Shown: positions 1-8,538 of the stretch, in pieces
Numbering within the stretch: position 1 is the stretch's first letter
How the letters are laid out: each line of letters opens with the position of its first letter
Origin: Pseudomonadota bacterium
Lineage (GTDB): Bacteria > Pseudomonadota > Alphaproteobacteria > Rhizobiales > Rhizobiaceae
Assembly (NCBI GenBank): GCA_023404095.1
Contig: JAEYDD010000051.1
Coordinates: forward strand, 62,001 to 126,000
Length of the DNA stretch: 64,000 nt
Direction of reading: 5' to 3'
The notes under the pieces: generated by a model
Databases searched by the model: none
The model's input: the letters and a program-made list of their open reading frames with translations, nothing else
What the model was told of the DNA's origin: nothing
Made by a program: the position numbers and the translations under genes

Positions 1-2
1 TC

Positions 3-359
3 TGCCTCTTCGCCGGCCCGGTGGAACGGACCGCAGAAGGGCTGCGCGCGGGTGCGGCCGTTGCCATCCAGCCCGGCAAGGTTGACCGGTCGCCCACCGG
101 GACCGCGCTTTCGGCGCGAATGGCGGTTCTGCACGCCCGCGGGCAGATGGGCCTCGAAGATCGGCTGACGGCTGTTTCGCTGATCGGCTCGACCTTCTCC
201 GGCCGCATCCTCGGCACGACGACCGTTGGCGACCGCCCGGCCGTGCTGCCGGAGATCTCCGGCCGCGCCTGGATCACCGGAACGCACCAGCACATGCTCG
301 ATCCGAGCGACCCCTGGCCCGAAGGCTATCGCCTGACCGATACCTGGGGGGCTCGATAG
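3..359 (+). CDS. Proline racemase family protein, C-terminal part (probable trans-3-hydroxy-L-proline dehydratase)
   Basis: The gene enters from the left edge, so only about 118 C-terminal residues are seen; the reading frame is open from base 3. The family signature DRSPTGTALSAR and the closing stretch GRAWITGTHQHMLDPSDPW mark the proline racemase / 4-hydroxyproline epimerase superfamily. Racemases and epimerases have a catalytic Cys in DRSPCGTG, but here it is Thr. Within this family that change is the known mark of trans-3-hydroxy-L-proline dehydratase, which yields pyrroline-2-carboxylate. I infer the dehydratase; the first catalytic residue lies outside the window, so it cannot be checked. 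It is convergent with the kinase gene that follows. Confidence 0.75.
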   Translation, partial: CLFAGPVERTAEGLRAGAAVAIQPGKVDRSPTGTALSARMAVLHARGQMGLEDRLTAVSLIGSTFSGRILGTTTVGDRPAVLPEISGRAWITGTHQHMLDPSDPWPEGYRLTDTWGAR

Positions 360-456
360 GAAGTTGACGGGCTGGCGTTCAACGTGGCTGGTCGCCGCTT
401 CATGCGGCGGTCCACCCGCGTCGCGCGCTGCAAGGCAAGCGACTCATACTTGAATT

Positions 457-1866
457 TCAGGAAGCTGGATGGCCCTGCCGCCAGCCTCTCGACCGCGTAA
501 CGGCCTCGGCGAAACGCGCATGCTCTTCTGCGCCCACCGAACCATCCGGCATAAAGGTCAAGGCTGTGGCGCGTGCCGCCTCGACATCGATCCCGCACAG
601 TTCCGCCAGGCCCAGCGCCGTCAGTTCGTGCATCTGCGGGACGCGGATCGTGCGATTGCTGGCCGACGCCAGGAAGGCTGCGAAGTAGTTGCTCTGCGAA
701 AGCCCGCCGTCGATGGAGATGCTGGTGCCGAGCGGGGTGACAGAAGACGCCGCTTCGACGAGGCTCGCCGTCATCATCGCAATCCCTTCCAGGACGGCGC
801 GCGCGAGATCGCGTTTGTCCGTTGCGTGGTCCATGCCGATGAGGAGCGGTGCGGCGTGCCGATCCCAGTAGGGGGCCGCCAGTCCGGAAAGCGCTGGTAC
901 GAAGACGATGCCGCGGCTCAGCGCCGAGGGTCCTTCGAAATCGTTAAGCTCAGCCGGATCGGCGAACAGGCCAAGCCTGCCGGCCCACTCCACGGCTGAA
1001 CCGGCATCGTAGACACCGCCCTCGATGGCAAAGACCGGGCGTTCCCCTGCCCGCTGCCAGGCGATGGTCGGAAGCAGGTCCGCCGCGGCCGGGCGTTCGC
1101 TGCCGGAGACGGCCAGAAGGAACGCACCGGTGCCGAAGGTGATCTTGCAATCGCCGGGCTTGCGGCAGCCATGACCGTGGAGGGCCGCCTGCTGATCGAC
1201 GATCGAGACCTTGACCGGCACGCCGTCGAGCTCCCCGAAACCTCCGTCGACGGGACGGATCGCCGGAAGGCATTCCATCGGCACACCATGAAGCGCGCAC
1301 ATCTCCTTGCTCCATCCACCCGTTGACAGATCGAGCAGTCCTGTGCGTGAGGCAGTCGCAAGATCCGTTGCGAATGTTCCCGTCAGCCGATCCAGGAAAA
1401 AGGCGTCCGTCGTCCCGAGCCGCAGGCGACCCCGCCCATGCGCCTCGGCGACAGCTGGAATGTTCTTCAACAGCCATGCGAGCTTGCTGGCGGAGAAATA
1501 GGGATCGAGCGGAAGCCCGGAAACTTCCTTGGAACGCTGCTCGGCCGACCGATCGAGCGCTGCAAGCGCGTCAGCCGTCCGCCTATCCTGCCAGACGATG
1601 ATCGGGGAAAGCGGTTTTCCGGTTTCACCGTCCCAGGCGAGGCAGCTTTCCCCCTGGTTGGCAATCGCGATGCCATCGACCCGACCTGCCGCCTGCAGAA
1701 CGGCCTTGACGTTGGCGAGAAGTTCTTCCGCTTCATGCTCGACCCAGCCCGGCGCGGGATGATGCTGCCTGTGTCGCACGTTTGCCGCGACGTGCCACGT
1801 CCCACCGTCCTGCACGACGAGGCATCGGGTGGACGTGGTGCCCTGATCGATGGCGGCGACGCGCAT
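457..1866 (-). CDS. FGGY-family carbohydrate kinase, glycerol-kinase-like
   Basis: 469 residues, close to the usual 490-500 of FGGY kinases. The N-terminal phosphate loop is AIDQGTTSTRC, followed by VWQDRRT near residue 90, a stretch conserved in glycerol kinases, then KITFGTGAFLL and GGLSQSNYF in the second actin-like domain. It should transfer phosphate from ATP to a polyol or sugar in the cytoplasm. It is the last gene of a leftward operon; its ATG directly follows the TGA of the oxidoreductase gene. With two GlpA/GlpB-like oxidoreductases upstream, a glycerol or related polyol substrate is the best guess, but FGGY substrate specificity cannot be read from sequence alone. Confidence 0.82.
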   Translation of the reverse strand: MRVAAIDQGTTSTRCLVVQDGGTWHVAANVRHRQHHPAPGWVEHEAEELLANVKAVLQAAGRVDGIAIANQGESCLAWDGETGKPLSPIIVWQDRRTADALAALDRSAEQRSKEVSGLPLDPYFSASKLAWLLKNIPAVAEAHGRGRLRLGTTDAFFLDRLTGTFATDLATASRTGLLDLSTGGWSKEMCALHGVPMECLPAIRPVDGGFGELDGVPVKVSIVDQQAALHGHGCRKPGDCKITFGTGAFLLAVSGSERPAAADLLPTIAWQRAGERPVFAIEGGVYDAGSAVEWAGRLGLFADPAELNDFEGPSALSRGIVFVPALSGLAAPYWDRHAAPLLIGMDHATDKRDLARAVLEGIAMMTASLVEAASSVTPLGTSISIDGGLSQSNYFAAFLASASNRTIRVPQMHELTALGLAELCGIDVEAARATALTFMPDGSVGAEEHARFAEAVTRSRGWRQGHPAS

Positions 1867-3090
1867 TCAGCTCTCCTCCTGGAAGCCGAAGTGGACATGG
1901 GCGGCGAGCAGGGCCCGCGGCGGCAACGGTGCGAGCACGCGCCGTTCCGGGTGCCAGCGCCCCCGGCGGGACCAGATCGTTTGCCCGTCGAGTTCCAGCG
2001 ACAGGCGACCAACCGCATGTCTGCAAAACCGCAGTTGGAAATGCCGGAAGGCACCCTCGCGCAGGTGACTGGGCCGCAACAGGGAAGGCACCGTCAACTT
2101 CACCGGGTCGTCGTAAGTGACGGGGACGAACTCCCGCGCCGCCGGTTCGCGTCTCAGGTCCGCCGCCACGACGGCGCCGATCGAACGTCCCTCTCGGAAG
2201 ACCCATCCCCCGGTCTCGACGGCTCTCAATACATTGCCGCCGGCGAAAAGCAGCGGATTGGCAGAGCGGCCATCCTGATCGACCGCTGGTCCGGCGCTGC
2301 CGGCGTCCACACCGGCGTCTGATTGCAGGAACAACGAGGCTTCCGGCGTGAAACGTCCCGTGAGCAGAACGCCGTCGCATTCCAAGGTCCTGATCTTGCC
2401 GGCATGGCGGATCTGAACAGCCTCGACCCGCTCGCGGCCACGAATGTCCACGACATCTGCGCCACGAAGGAAGGGGATGCCAGTCAATGAGGGAAGCCAG
2501 GCGAGCGGTGCCCGTGCCAGCGCATGCGGCCCGGTTTCGAGCATGGCGACGGGACGCGCGCCATGCGTCAGGCATGTCAGGATCGCCGACAGCGATACGA
2601 GTTCCGAACCGACGATGACGGGGCGGCGGAAGGGCATCAGCCCGTGAAAGGCGACATAGGATTGCAGCGTGCCAGTCGTTACGACACCGATCGGCCGGTC
2701 CCCGGAGATCAGCCGTGCAGAGCGGGGCTGCTCCCGCGCGCCGGTGCTGGTGATGATCCGGCGCGCGCGCAGTGTGTCGACACCCTGAGGCGAGGTGACG
2801 AGCACGGATCCGTCTTCGCCGAGGCGAACGACGGAATGACCGAACCGCACGTCGACCCCGGCCTGCTCCGCCTCGCGCTCCAGCCTGCGGCCATAGCCGG
2901 CACCGAAATAGACGCGGCCGAACTCGCGCATACCGAACGGGGAATGGCTGCAATGGCGGGTCGCGCCTCCGAGATGGCCCTCGCGCTCGAGCAGGACGAC
3001 CTTCTCCACGCCGCGACGGCGCATTTCCAGCGCGGCGGCGACGCCTGCCGGTCCACCGCCGACGATCAGGACATCTGCAAGCGCACTCAT
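1867..3090 (-). CDS. FAD-dependent pyridine-nucleotide-disulfide-type oxidoreductase
   Basis: 407 residues when started at the ATG at 3088-3090, which overlaps the stop of the upstream gene as ATGA; a longer in-frame extension would run into that gene and is not needed. The N-terminus VLIVGGGPAGVAAALEMRR is a Rossmann dinucleotide fold for FAD, and a second nucleotide-binding stretch around RRPVIVGSELVSLSAIL fits NAD(P) binding. PLLFAGGNVLR near residue 310 is the closing FAD motif. It resembles the small subunit of two-subunit dehydrogenases (GlpB-like, or HcnB and opine-oxidase A types). With the iron-sulfur protein upstream it probably forms a heteromeric dehydrogenase; its substrate is not shown by the sequence. 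Confidence 0.75.
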   Translation of the reverse strand: MSALADVLIVGGGPAGVAAALEMRRRGVEKVVLLEREGHLGGATRHCSHSPFGMREFGRVYFGAGYGRRLEREAEQAGVDVRFGHSVVRLGEDGSVLVTSPQGVDTLRARRIITSTGAREQPRSARLISGDRPIGVVTTGTLQSYVAFHGLMPFRRPVIVGSELVSLSAILTCLTHGARPVAMLETGPHALARAPLAWLPSLTGIPFLRGADVVDIRGRERVEAVQIRHAGKIRTLECDGVLLTGRFTPEASLFLQSDAGVDAGSAGPAVDQDGRSANPLLFAGGNVLRAVETGGWVFREGRSIGAVVAADLRREPAAREFVPVTYDDPVKLTVPSLLRPSHLREGAFRHFQLRFCRHAVGRLSLELDGQTIWSRRGRWHPERRVLAPLPPRALLAAHVHFGFQEES

Positions 3091-4493
3091 GGCTTTTGTC
3101 CCTGGTCGACGGCGAGCGGTGTTGCGAGCCTGCCCCTTGTCATCTCCGCCAGATGCGCATTGCAGTAGAAGCCCTGGCAGCGGCCCATCCCTGCGCGTGT
3201 GCGCCGTCTCAGCCCCCCGAAATCGCCGGGCGGAACCGGGCTCGCCAGCGCAGCCTCGATCTCGCGCCGCGTCACAAGCTCGCAATGGCAGACGATTTCG
3301 CCATGCCCGGGCTGCTGCCAGTCACGCTGGCAGGTCTCCGTCAGGTTTGGCACGCTGACCGCTGGCAGGGGAGCGGACGGAGCAAAGGCGGCGTCGAAAC
3401 CTTCATACAGTTGAAGCGCATGCCGGGCCAGGCCCAGCGCGGCGCTCAACCCTGTCGAGCGAATGCCGCCAAGCGTGATCGCACGCTTCTCCGGCCGAGC
3501 GATCACGCGATAAGCCTTCTTCTCGGTGGCGGGACGCAAGCCCGCATAGACGGCTGTGACGGGAATGCCGGCAAGTGCCGGAACGATCTCCGCGCCGCGG
3601 GCCAGAAGCGTCTCCAGCGTCTGCGTCTCGACGGTGGCACGCACGCGGTCATCCTGCTCTTCGGCCGTCGGACCGATGAGAACATTGCCGAAGGCCGTCG
3701 GGCAGACGACGATCCCCTTGGTGATCTCGGTGGGGACCGGCAGGACGATGCGCGGCACGTGGCGAAACGCCGCCTTGTCGAGCACGACGAACTGCCCCTT
3801 GCGCGGTTTGATCTGAAATTCGGCACCCAGGCCCAATCTCTCGTCGACGGTGTCGCCATAAAGACCTGCTGCGTTGACGACCGCGCCAGCCTCCAGGGCG
3901 CCGGCCGATGTCACCAGTCTCCATCGCCCGTCGAATTCTCCACGCAAGACTTCCGTACCGCGCAAGAATACACAACCCAGCGCGATGGCCTGCGTAAGAT
4001 AGGCGAGGGGCGCCGACCAGGGATCGATGATATGCTCGCCCTCCACCTCGAGGGCTGCCACCAGGCCATTCGAAAGCGTCGGCATCGTGGCACGGGCGGC
4101 CGCGGCGGTCATCAGTCCCAGTTCGGAGATCCCGTTCTCGCGTCCCTGTCGCGCGATATCTTCAAGCATGCCCGCTTCCCGTTCGCTCCAGGCGCAAACA
4201 AGTGCTCCGGTCCGGACAAGCGACAGGCCAAGCTGCTTGTGGATATCAAGATATTCCTCCCGCCCGGCGCGCACCAGCTCCAGCTCCAGGCTGGAAGCGG
4301 GCGCATCGAAACCGGTGTGCAGAATTGCGCTGTTAGCCTTGGAGGCGCCGGAGAGGATGTCCGCGCCCTTTTCCACCAGCACCACCTTGGCGCCCGCCAG
4401 GGCGAAGCGGCGCGCCACCGCACAGCCAACCACGCCCGCGCCGATTACGGCGACGTCGAATGACGCGTGTCCCGGCGTCGACTGAAGGGGCAT
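3087..4493 (-). CDS. GlpA-like FAD dehydrogenase with C-terminal BFD [2Fe-2S] domain
   Basis: 468 residues. The N-terminus DVAVIGAGVVGCAVARRFAL is an FAD Rossmann motif of the DAO/glycerol-3-phosphate dehydrogenase family. The C-terminal quarter adds a BFD-like domain with four cysteines (CHC near residue 408, then C-x4-C in GRCQGFYC), the arrangement of the GlpA tail. E. coli GlpA is longer (about 540 residues) and anaerobic, while this host is probably aerobic. It is the first gene of a leftward three-gene operon with an oxidoreductase and a glycerol-kinase-like enzyme. I infer oxidation of a phosphorylated polyol or a 2-hydroxy/amino acid, with electrons passed on through the cluster. Confidence 0.8.
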   Translation of the reverse strand: MPLQSTPGHASFDVAVIGAGVVGCAVARRFALAGAKVVLVEKGADILSGASKANSAILHTGFDAPASSLELELVRAGREEYLDIHKQLGLSLVRTGALVCAWSEREAGMLEDIARQGRENGISELGLMTAAAARATMPTLSNGLVAALEVEGEHIIDPWSAPLAYLTQAIALGCVFLRGTEVLRGEFDGRWRLVTSAGALEAGAVVNAAGLYGDTVDERLGLGAEFQIKPRKGQFVVLDKAAFRHVPRIVLPVPTEITKGIVVCPTAFGNVLIGPTAEEQDDRVRATVETQTLETLLARGAEIVPALAGIPVTAVYAGLRPATEKKAYRVIARPEKRAITLGGIRSTGLSAALGLARHALQLYEGFDAAFAPSAPLPAVSVPNLTETCQRDWQQPGHGEIVCHCELVTRREIEAALASPVPPGDFGGLRRRTRAGMGRCQGFYCNAHLAEMTRGRLATPLAVDQGQKP

Positions 4494-4669
4494 CGCATCC
4501 TCGTGAAATCAGGGCATGGCTGAACGTATCTCAATTATGACCGTATTTCAAATATTTTGTCCATTCTTTTGCCCGTTCGGTCATCATTAAGAACAAAATC
4601 GTGCGAACTGACAAACAGGTTTCCCGATCGGTCTGCAGCGCTCACCTCCGACAAGGGTTGACCGATCTT

Positions 4670-5578
4670 CTATTGGCCTTCGTGACGCAGGAGCAGACGT
4701 GCGGTCTGAACCACTTCGCGCGTCAGATCGGCCAGACGGTCGGCGGCGAGGCGGTTCATCTGCCAGTAGAGCGGGATGTCGAGCGGGGTCTGCGCGCGCA
4801 GTTCCACCAATCGGCCCGCCTTCAAATGCTCGCGCACCAAGGCCTCCGGGTTCATGCCCCACCCCATGCCGGCAAGGCTTGCATCGACAAAACTTTCCGT
4901 CGACGGCAGCCAGTGCACCGGGCCGATGAGTTCCCTCCCGATCGTCATGCGGATCCACCGGGCCTGCAGCCTGTCCTTCTGGTTGAAGAGGAGGGATGGC
5001 GCGCTCATCAAGGCTTCTGCAGTCACACCGTGGGGAAAGTGCCGCACCATGAAGTCCGGGCTTGCCGTCGCCCGATATCGCAGCGCCCCGAGCGAAAGGT
5101 GCCGGCAGCCCTGGATCGGCTTTTCGAGGCTGGTGACCGCAGCCAGGACCCGTCCTCGTTGCAGCCATTCTGCCGTGTGCTCCTCGTCGTCGAGGGCAAC
5201 GTTTACGAGATAGGGCGACTGTTTGGTAAAATTTGCGACTGCTGTCAGAAACCAGGTGGCGAGGCTATCAGCATTGGTGGCGATATGCAGCGTCACGCGC
5301 TGTCGTGCTTCGTCGGGCGGGCCAAGCGTAGGCAACTGCTTTAGCAACTCTTCTTCCAGCATGCCGACGTTCTCCATGTGCCGGCACAGCCATTCGCCGG
5401 TCTCGGTCGCCGTACACGGGTTGCCACGGATGATCAGCACGATGCCGAGCCGCTCCTCCAGCTGCTTGACGCGCTGGGAGACAGCGGACGGCGTGACGCT
5501 CAGAACGTCGGCGGCCCTTTCGAAGCTCCCGGTCTGGATCACAGCAGCAACGGTGCGTAGGGCGGAATAGTCGAGCAT
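4670..5578 (-). CDS. LysR-type regulator, ArgP/LysG group
   Basis: 302 residues, a normal LysR length. The N-terminal winged helix is typical (SFERAADVLSVTPSAVSQRV, residues 17-36), followed by the linker helix and an effector domain. Its position next to a divergent LysE/ArgO exporter gene, with about 96 bp between the two starts, is the classic lysG-lysE or argP-argO arrangement, in which the regulator turns on the exporter when lysine, arginine or a similar amino acid accumulates. The inverted repeat at 5588-5608 is the likely binding site. Which amino acid it senses cannot be read from the sequence. Confidence 0.88.
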   Translation of the reverse strand: MLDYSALRTVAAVIQTGSFERAADVLSVTPSAVSQRVKQLEERLGIVLIIRGNPCTATETGEWLCRHMENVGMLEEELLKQLPTLGPPDEARQRVTLHIATNADSLATWFLTAVANFTKQSPYLVNVALDDEEHTAEWLQRGRVLAAVTSLEKPIQGCRHLSLGALRYRATASPDFMVRHFPHGVTAEALMSAPSLLFNQKDRLQARWIRMTIGRELIGPVHWLPSTESFVDASLAGMGWGMNPEALVREHLKAGRLVELRAQTPLDIPLYWQMNRLAADRLADLTREVVQTARLLLRHEGQ

Positions 5579-5587
5579 GAATAAGTC

Positions 5588-5608
5588 TTACTTAATTAGG
5601 GTAAGTAA
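5588..5608. promoter_or_regulatory. Inverted repeat between LysR and LysE-type genes, probable operator
   Basis: Perfect 7-bp arms, TTACTTA and TAAGTAA, separated by 7 bp, lie 10 bp upstream of the LysR start codon and 67 bp before the exporter start. Interrupted dyads of this size between divergent genes are the usual LysR recognition site. I infer that the ArgP/LysG-type regulator binds here and controls both genes. Confidence 0.65.
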
Positions 5609-5674
5609 CATTAACTACTCTAAATCCGTTAGCCGCGATAGGGAAATGCGCAGCAAAGAAGAAAGACCCTGCGC

Positions 5675-6283
5675 ATGAGCTTCTCCGTCTATTTCACCGG
5701 CTTCACCATGGGACTCAGCCTGATTGTCGCGATCGGCGCGCAAAATGCCTTCGTGCTGCGGCAGGGGGTGCGCAACGAGCACGTCTTCGCCATCTGCCTT
5801 GCCTGTGCGCTGTCCGATGCGCTGCTGATCGTCGTCGGCATAACCAGTTTCCGCCAGATCGCCGCGGTCTTGCCCTGGCTCGATTCGCTGATGCGCTATG
5901 GCGGGGCGATCTTCCTCATGTGGTACGGCGCAAGGAGCCTTCTGTCCGCCCTGAACGCCTCGGGGGCGCTCGCGGTAGGCGAGGGCGGAGCATCCAGCCT
6001 CCGCAAGGCGCTTCTCACCGCTCTCGCGCTGACATGGCTCAATCCGCATGTCTATCTCGATACTGTTGTGTTGCTCGGGACGATCTCGACACGGTTTCCC
6101 GGCATGGAGGCATCCTTCGCTGCCGGTGCCGTGACGGCCTCGTTCCTGTTCTTCTTCTCGCTCGGTTACGGCGCAACCAAGTTGAGACCGATCTTTGCCA
6201 ATCCCGCCGCCTGGCGCATCATGGAAGGGCTCGTTGCGGCGACGATGTGGCTGATCGCCTTCAAGCTGCTGGGCGGCCTCTGA
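5675..6283 (+). CDS. LysE/ArgO family basic amino acid exporter
   Basis: 202 residues, the usual length for this family, with about six membrane segments. The start MSFSVYFTGFTMGLSLIVAIGAQNAFVLRQG contains the family signature GAQNAFVLRQG near residues 22-32, and TWLNPHVYLDTVVLLG near residue 125 is also typical of LysE/ArgO. It should export lysine, arginine or toxic analogues across the inner membrane. The gene is divergent from its probable LysR activator. No gene follows for about 416 bp, so it is probably transcribed alone. Confidence 0.9.
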   Translation: MSFSVYFTGFTMGLSLIVAIGAQNAFVLRQGVRNEHVFAICLACALSDALLIVVGITSFRQIAAVLPWLDSLMRYGGAIFLMWYGARSLLSALNASGALAVGEGGASSLRKALLTALALTWLNPHVYLDTVVLLGTISTRFPGMEASFAAGAVTASFLFFFSLGYGATKLRPIFANPAAWRIMEGLVAATMWLIAFKLLGGL

Positions 6284-6699
6284 TCGATAGCCGATCTCGC
6301 GCGGTGACGTCGCCTTAACGGATTGTGCTGGGGGAAATGAAAGTAGACCAGCATGACCGAGAACTGCTCAGCCATTACCGCCGCCTTCGCTTTCCAGCCG
6401 AGACTATTGCCCATGCCGTGTGGCTCCTTCCGCTGCGGCGACAAGAGAGGGCGACGCCCCCATGGAAGCCATGCTCTGGCTGAGGAGAACTTGGCCTCGG
6501 CTAGTGGGACCACAGCCGCAAGCTGTCATTCAACAACAGTTGAACGTCTGTCAGAACGCCAGAAAGTGTGCATAATTGGCAAACGGGAACAATCAGTTGT
6601 TGAGACTGATTGAGAAGAGGTTGGGAGCCATCTTCGTCAACGTAGCCAACTATCATTGAATGCAGGGAGAATTCGACAACAATCCAGGGAGGAAGAGCA
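6284..6699. other. Intergenic region upstream of the TRAP operon
   Basis: These 416 bases hold no convincing gene. Two short dyads are visible: TTCAAC-AACA-GTTGAA at 6529-6544 and CAATCAG-N9-CTGATTG at 6590-6612. They lie about 155 and 90 bp before the binding-protein start and are probable operator or leader structures. No adjacent regulator gene was found for the TRAP system. Confidence 0.5.
6529..6612. promoter_or_regulatory. Two dyads upstream of the TRAP transporter
   Basis: Perfect dyads TTCAAC-AACA-GTTGAA (6529-6544) and CAATCAG-N9-CTGATTG (6590-6612) flank an AT-richer stretch holding CATAAT at 6571-6576, which could be a -10 element. The second could also form a leader hairpin. The assignment is positional only. 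Confidence 0.4.
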
Positions 6700-7830
6700 A
6701 TGAACAAAAAGAACGTATCGCGTCGAGAGTTGCTGGGTGCATCGACGTTTGTCGGAGTAACTGCGATGGGGGCTCTTGCGGCCCCGCCCGTGCTGGCGCA
6801 GGCACCAGTCGTCATTAAAATGCAAACTTCCTGGCCCGCGTCGGATATCTGGATGGAATTTGCCCGTCAGTACGTCGAACGCGTCGAACGAATGTCCGGC
6901 GGACGCCTGAAGTTCGAACTCATGCCCGCCGGTACGGTCGTCGGCGCGTTTCAGGTGCTCGACGGCGTCAATGATGGCGTGATCGACGCAGCCCACACCG
7001 TTCCCGTCTATTGGTACGGGAAGCACAAGGCAGCTTCCCTCTTCGGCACCGGGCCGGTATTTGGCGGTAGCGCAACCACCATGCTCGGATGGTTCCATCA
7101 AGGCGGAGGCAAGGATCTCTACCGGGAACTCACCCAGGACATCATGGGGCTGAACCTTTACGGCTTCTATGGCTTCCCGATGCCCGCACAGCCCTTCGGC
7201 TGGTTCAAGAATCCGGTGGCGAGCGTGAACGATGTCAACGGTCTCAAATATCGTACCGTCGGGCTTGCCGCCGATCTCATGCAAAACATGGGCATGAGCG
7301 TTGCTCAGCTTCCGGGCGGCGAGATCGTGCCGGCGATGGAGCGGGGCGTCATCGACGCCTTCGAGTTCAACAATCCATCCTCTGACATTCGGTTTGGTTC
7401 GCAGGATGTCGCCAAGAACTACATGCTTTCGTCCTACCATCAGGCGAGCGAGTCTTTCGAATTCCTGTTCAACAAGGATGTGTTTGACGACCTTCCCGAC
7501 GATCTGCAGGCGATCCTCGAATATGGCGTGGAGGCCGCAAGCACGGCGAATACTGCGTCCGCGATGGACAACTATTCAAGTGACCTTCAAAAGCTTCAGA
7601 CCGAACATGGCGTGACCGTCCACCGCACACCGAAGGAAATTCTGGATGCACAACTGAAGGCCTGGGATCAGATCATCCCCACGCTTGAAGCGGATGCGTT
7701 CATGAAGAAGGTGCTCGACAGTCAGCGGCAGTGGGTGGAGAGGGTCGTGTACTACGAGTTGATGAACTCGGCCGATCTGGCACTCGCCTATGAGCATTAT
7801 TTCCCCGGAAAGTTGAACCTCGGAAAGTAA
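6700..7830 (+). CDS. TRAP transporter solute-binding protein, DctP family
   Basis: 376 residues. The N-terminus (RRELLGASTFVGVTAMGALA, then a cut near VLAQAP) is a twin-arginine-like signal, so the protein is periplasmic. The mature part matches the TRAP dicarboxylate/2-oxoacid binding family (DctP/TakP type), for example VVIKMQTSWPASDIWMEF near residue 37 and GLKYRTVGLAADLMQNMG in the middle, which contains the conserved arginine that contacts the ligand carboxylate. It feeds the DctQ and DctM membrane proteins encoded directly downstream. A monocarboxylate or 2-oxoacid ligand is likely, but the exact substrate is not shown. A strong hairpin follows the stop codon. Confidence 0.9.
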   Translation: MNKKNVSRRELLGASTFVGVTAMGALAAPPVLAQAPVVIKMQTSWPASDIWMEFARQYVERVERMSGGRLKFELMPAGTVVGAFQVLDGVNDGVIDAAHTVPVYWYGKHKAASLFGTGPVFGGSATTMLGWFHQGGGKDLYRELTQDIMGLNLYGFYGFPMPAQPFGWFKNPVASVNDVNGLKYRTVGLAADLMQNMGMSVAQLPGGEIVPAMERGVIDAFEFNNPSSDIRFGSQDVAKNYMLSSYHQASESFEFLFNKDVFDDLPDDLQAILEYGVEAASTANTASAMDNYSSDLQKLQTEHGVTVHRTPKEILDAQLKAWDQIIPTLEADAFMKKVLDSQRQWVERVVYYELMNSADLALAYEHYFPGKLNLGK

Positions 7831-7837
7831 GTGGCGA

Positions 7838-7857
7838 AGGCCCGGTATCCCGGGCCT
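7838..7857 (+). terminator. Intercistronic hairpin between dctP-like and dctQ-like genes
   Basis: A perfect 8-bp GC-rich stem (AGGCCCGG and CCGGGCCT) with the 4-base loop TATC begins 8 bases after the binding-protein stop. There is no T run. Its place suggests a 3' stability element or partial terminator giving more binding protein than permease, as is known for malE-malF. It also argues against the upstream GTG at 7831 as the start of the next gene. Confidence 0.65.
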
Positions 7858-7890
7858 CGTCATGTTCACCGGGGCTGGGGAGGCGCTTGC

Positions 7891-8538
7891 ATGCTCCGTT
7901 ACATTGCATTCGCCGACGATCTGTCGGCATGGTTCGGGAAGGTGTTCGCGTGGGGGATACTCATCATGGCCTTCGGCGTCGGCTATGAGGTAGTCGCACG
8001 CTACCTCTTCCGCGCGCCGACCCCCTGGGCCTTCGACCTGAGCTACATACTCTACGGAACGCTCTTCATGATGGCGGGAGCTTATACCCTGTCGCGTGAT
8101 GGCCATGTGCGCGGCGACTTCATCTACCGGCTCTGGAAGCCGCGCACGCAGGCCAGGCTGGAACTGGTCCTGTACTTCATCTTCTTCTTTCCCGGCATAA
8201 CCGCGCTCGTCTTCTCGGGCTGGAAATACGCCGAGCGCAGTTGGCGCTACCTGGAGGTCAGTTCCAACAGCCCCGCCGGCGTGCCGATCTTCCAGTTCAA
8301 GACCGTCATTGTCGCCGCCGGCATTCTCCTGTTCCTGCAAGGCGTGGCGCAGGTCTTCCGCTGCATTCTCTGCATAAAGACAGGCGAATGGCCAAAAGCG
8401 GCCGAGGATGTCGAAGAACTGGAAAAGGTGCTGCTGCAAACGAAAAGCCTGGACGCCCTCAAGTCCGAGGACGAGGGCATTCTTCCGCCGCGGGAGCTTG
8501 CCGGTGGACGCGAACCACGAGATCGGGACGCTCAATGA
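7891..8538 (+). CDS. TRAP transporter small permease, DctQ family
   Basis: 215 residues from the ATG at 7891, which is preceded by GGGGAGG and lies beyond the intercistronic hairpin; a GTG at 7831 is in frame but would put the hairpin in the coding region. Four hydrophobic segments and stretches such as PWAFDLSYILYGTLFMMAG and SRDGHVRGD are characteristic of DctQ. The C-terminal tail is unusually long and acidic, with many charged residues after the last membrane segment. It works with DctM, with which it overlaps by ATGA. Confidence 0.85.
   Translation: MLRYIAFADDLSAWFGKVFAWGILIMAFGVGYEVVARYLFRAPTPWAFDLSYILYGTLFMMAGAYTLSRDGHVRGDFIYRLWKPRTQARLELVLYFIFFFPGITALVFSGWKYAERSWRYLEVSSNSPAGVPIFQFKTVIVAAGILLFLQGVAQVFRCILCIKTGEWPKAAEDVEELEKVLLQTKSLDALKSEDEGILPPRELAGGREPRDRDAQ

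Noticed and set aside
3096..4463. Long open frame on the plus strand opposite the GlpA-like gene
   Set aside because: Its translation shows no family pattern and it mirrors a clearly conserved FAD dehydrogenase; long antisense frames are expected in GC-rich DNA.
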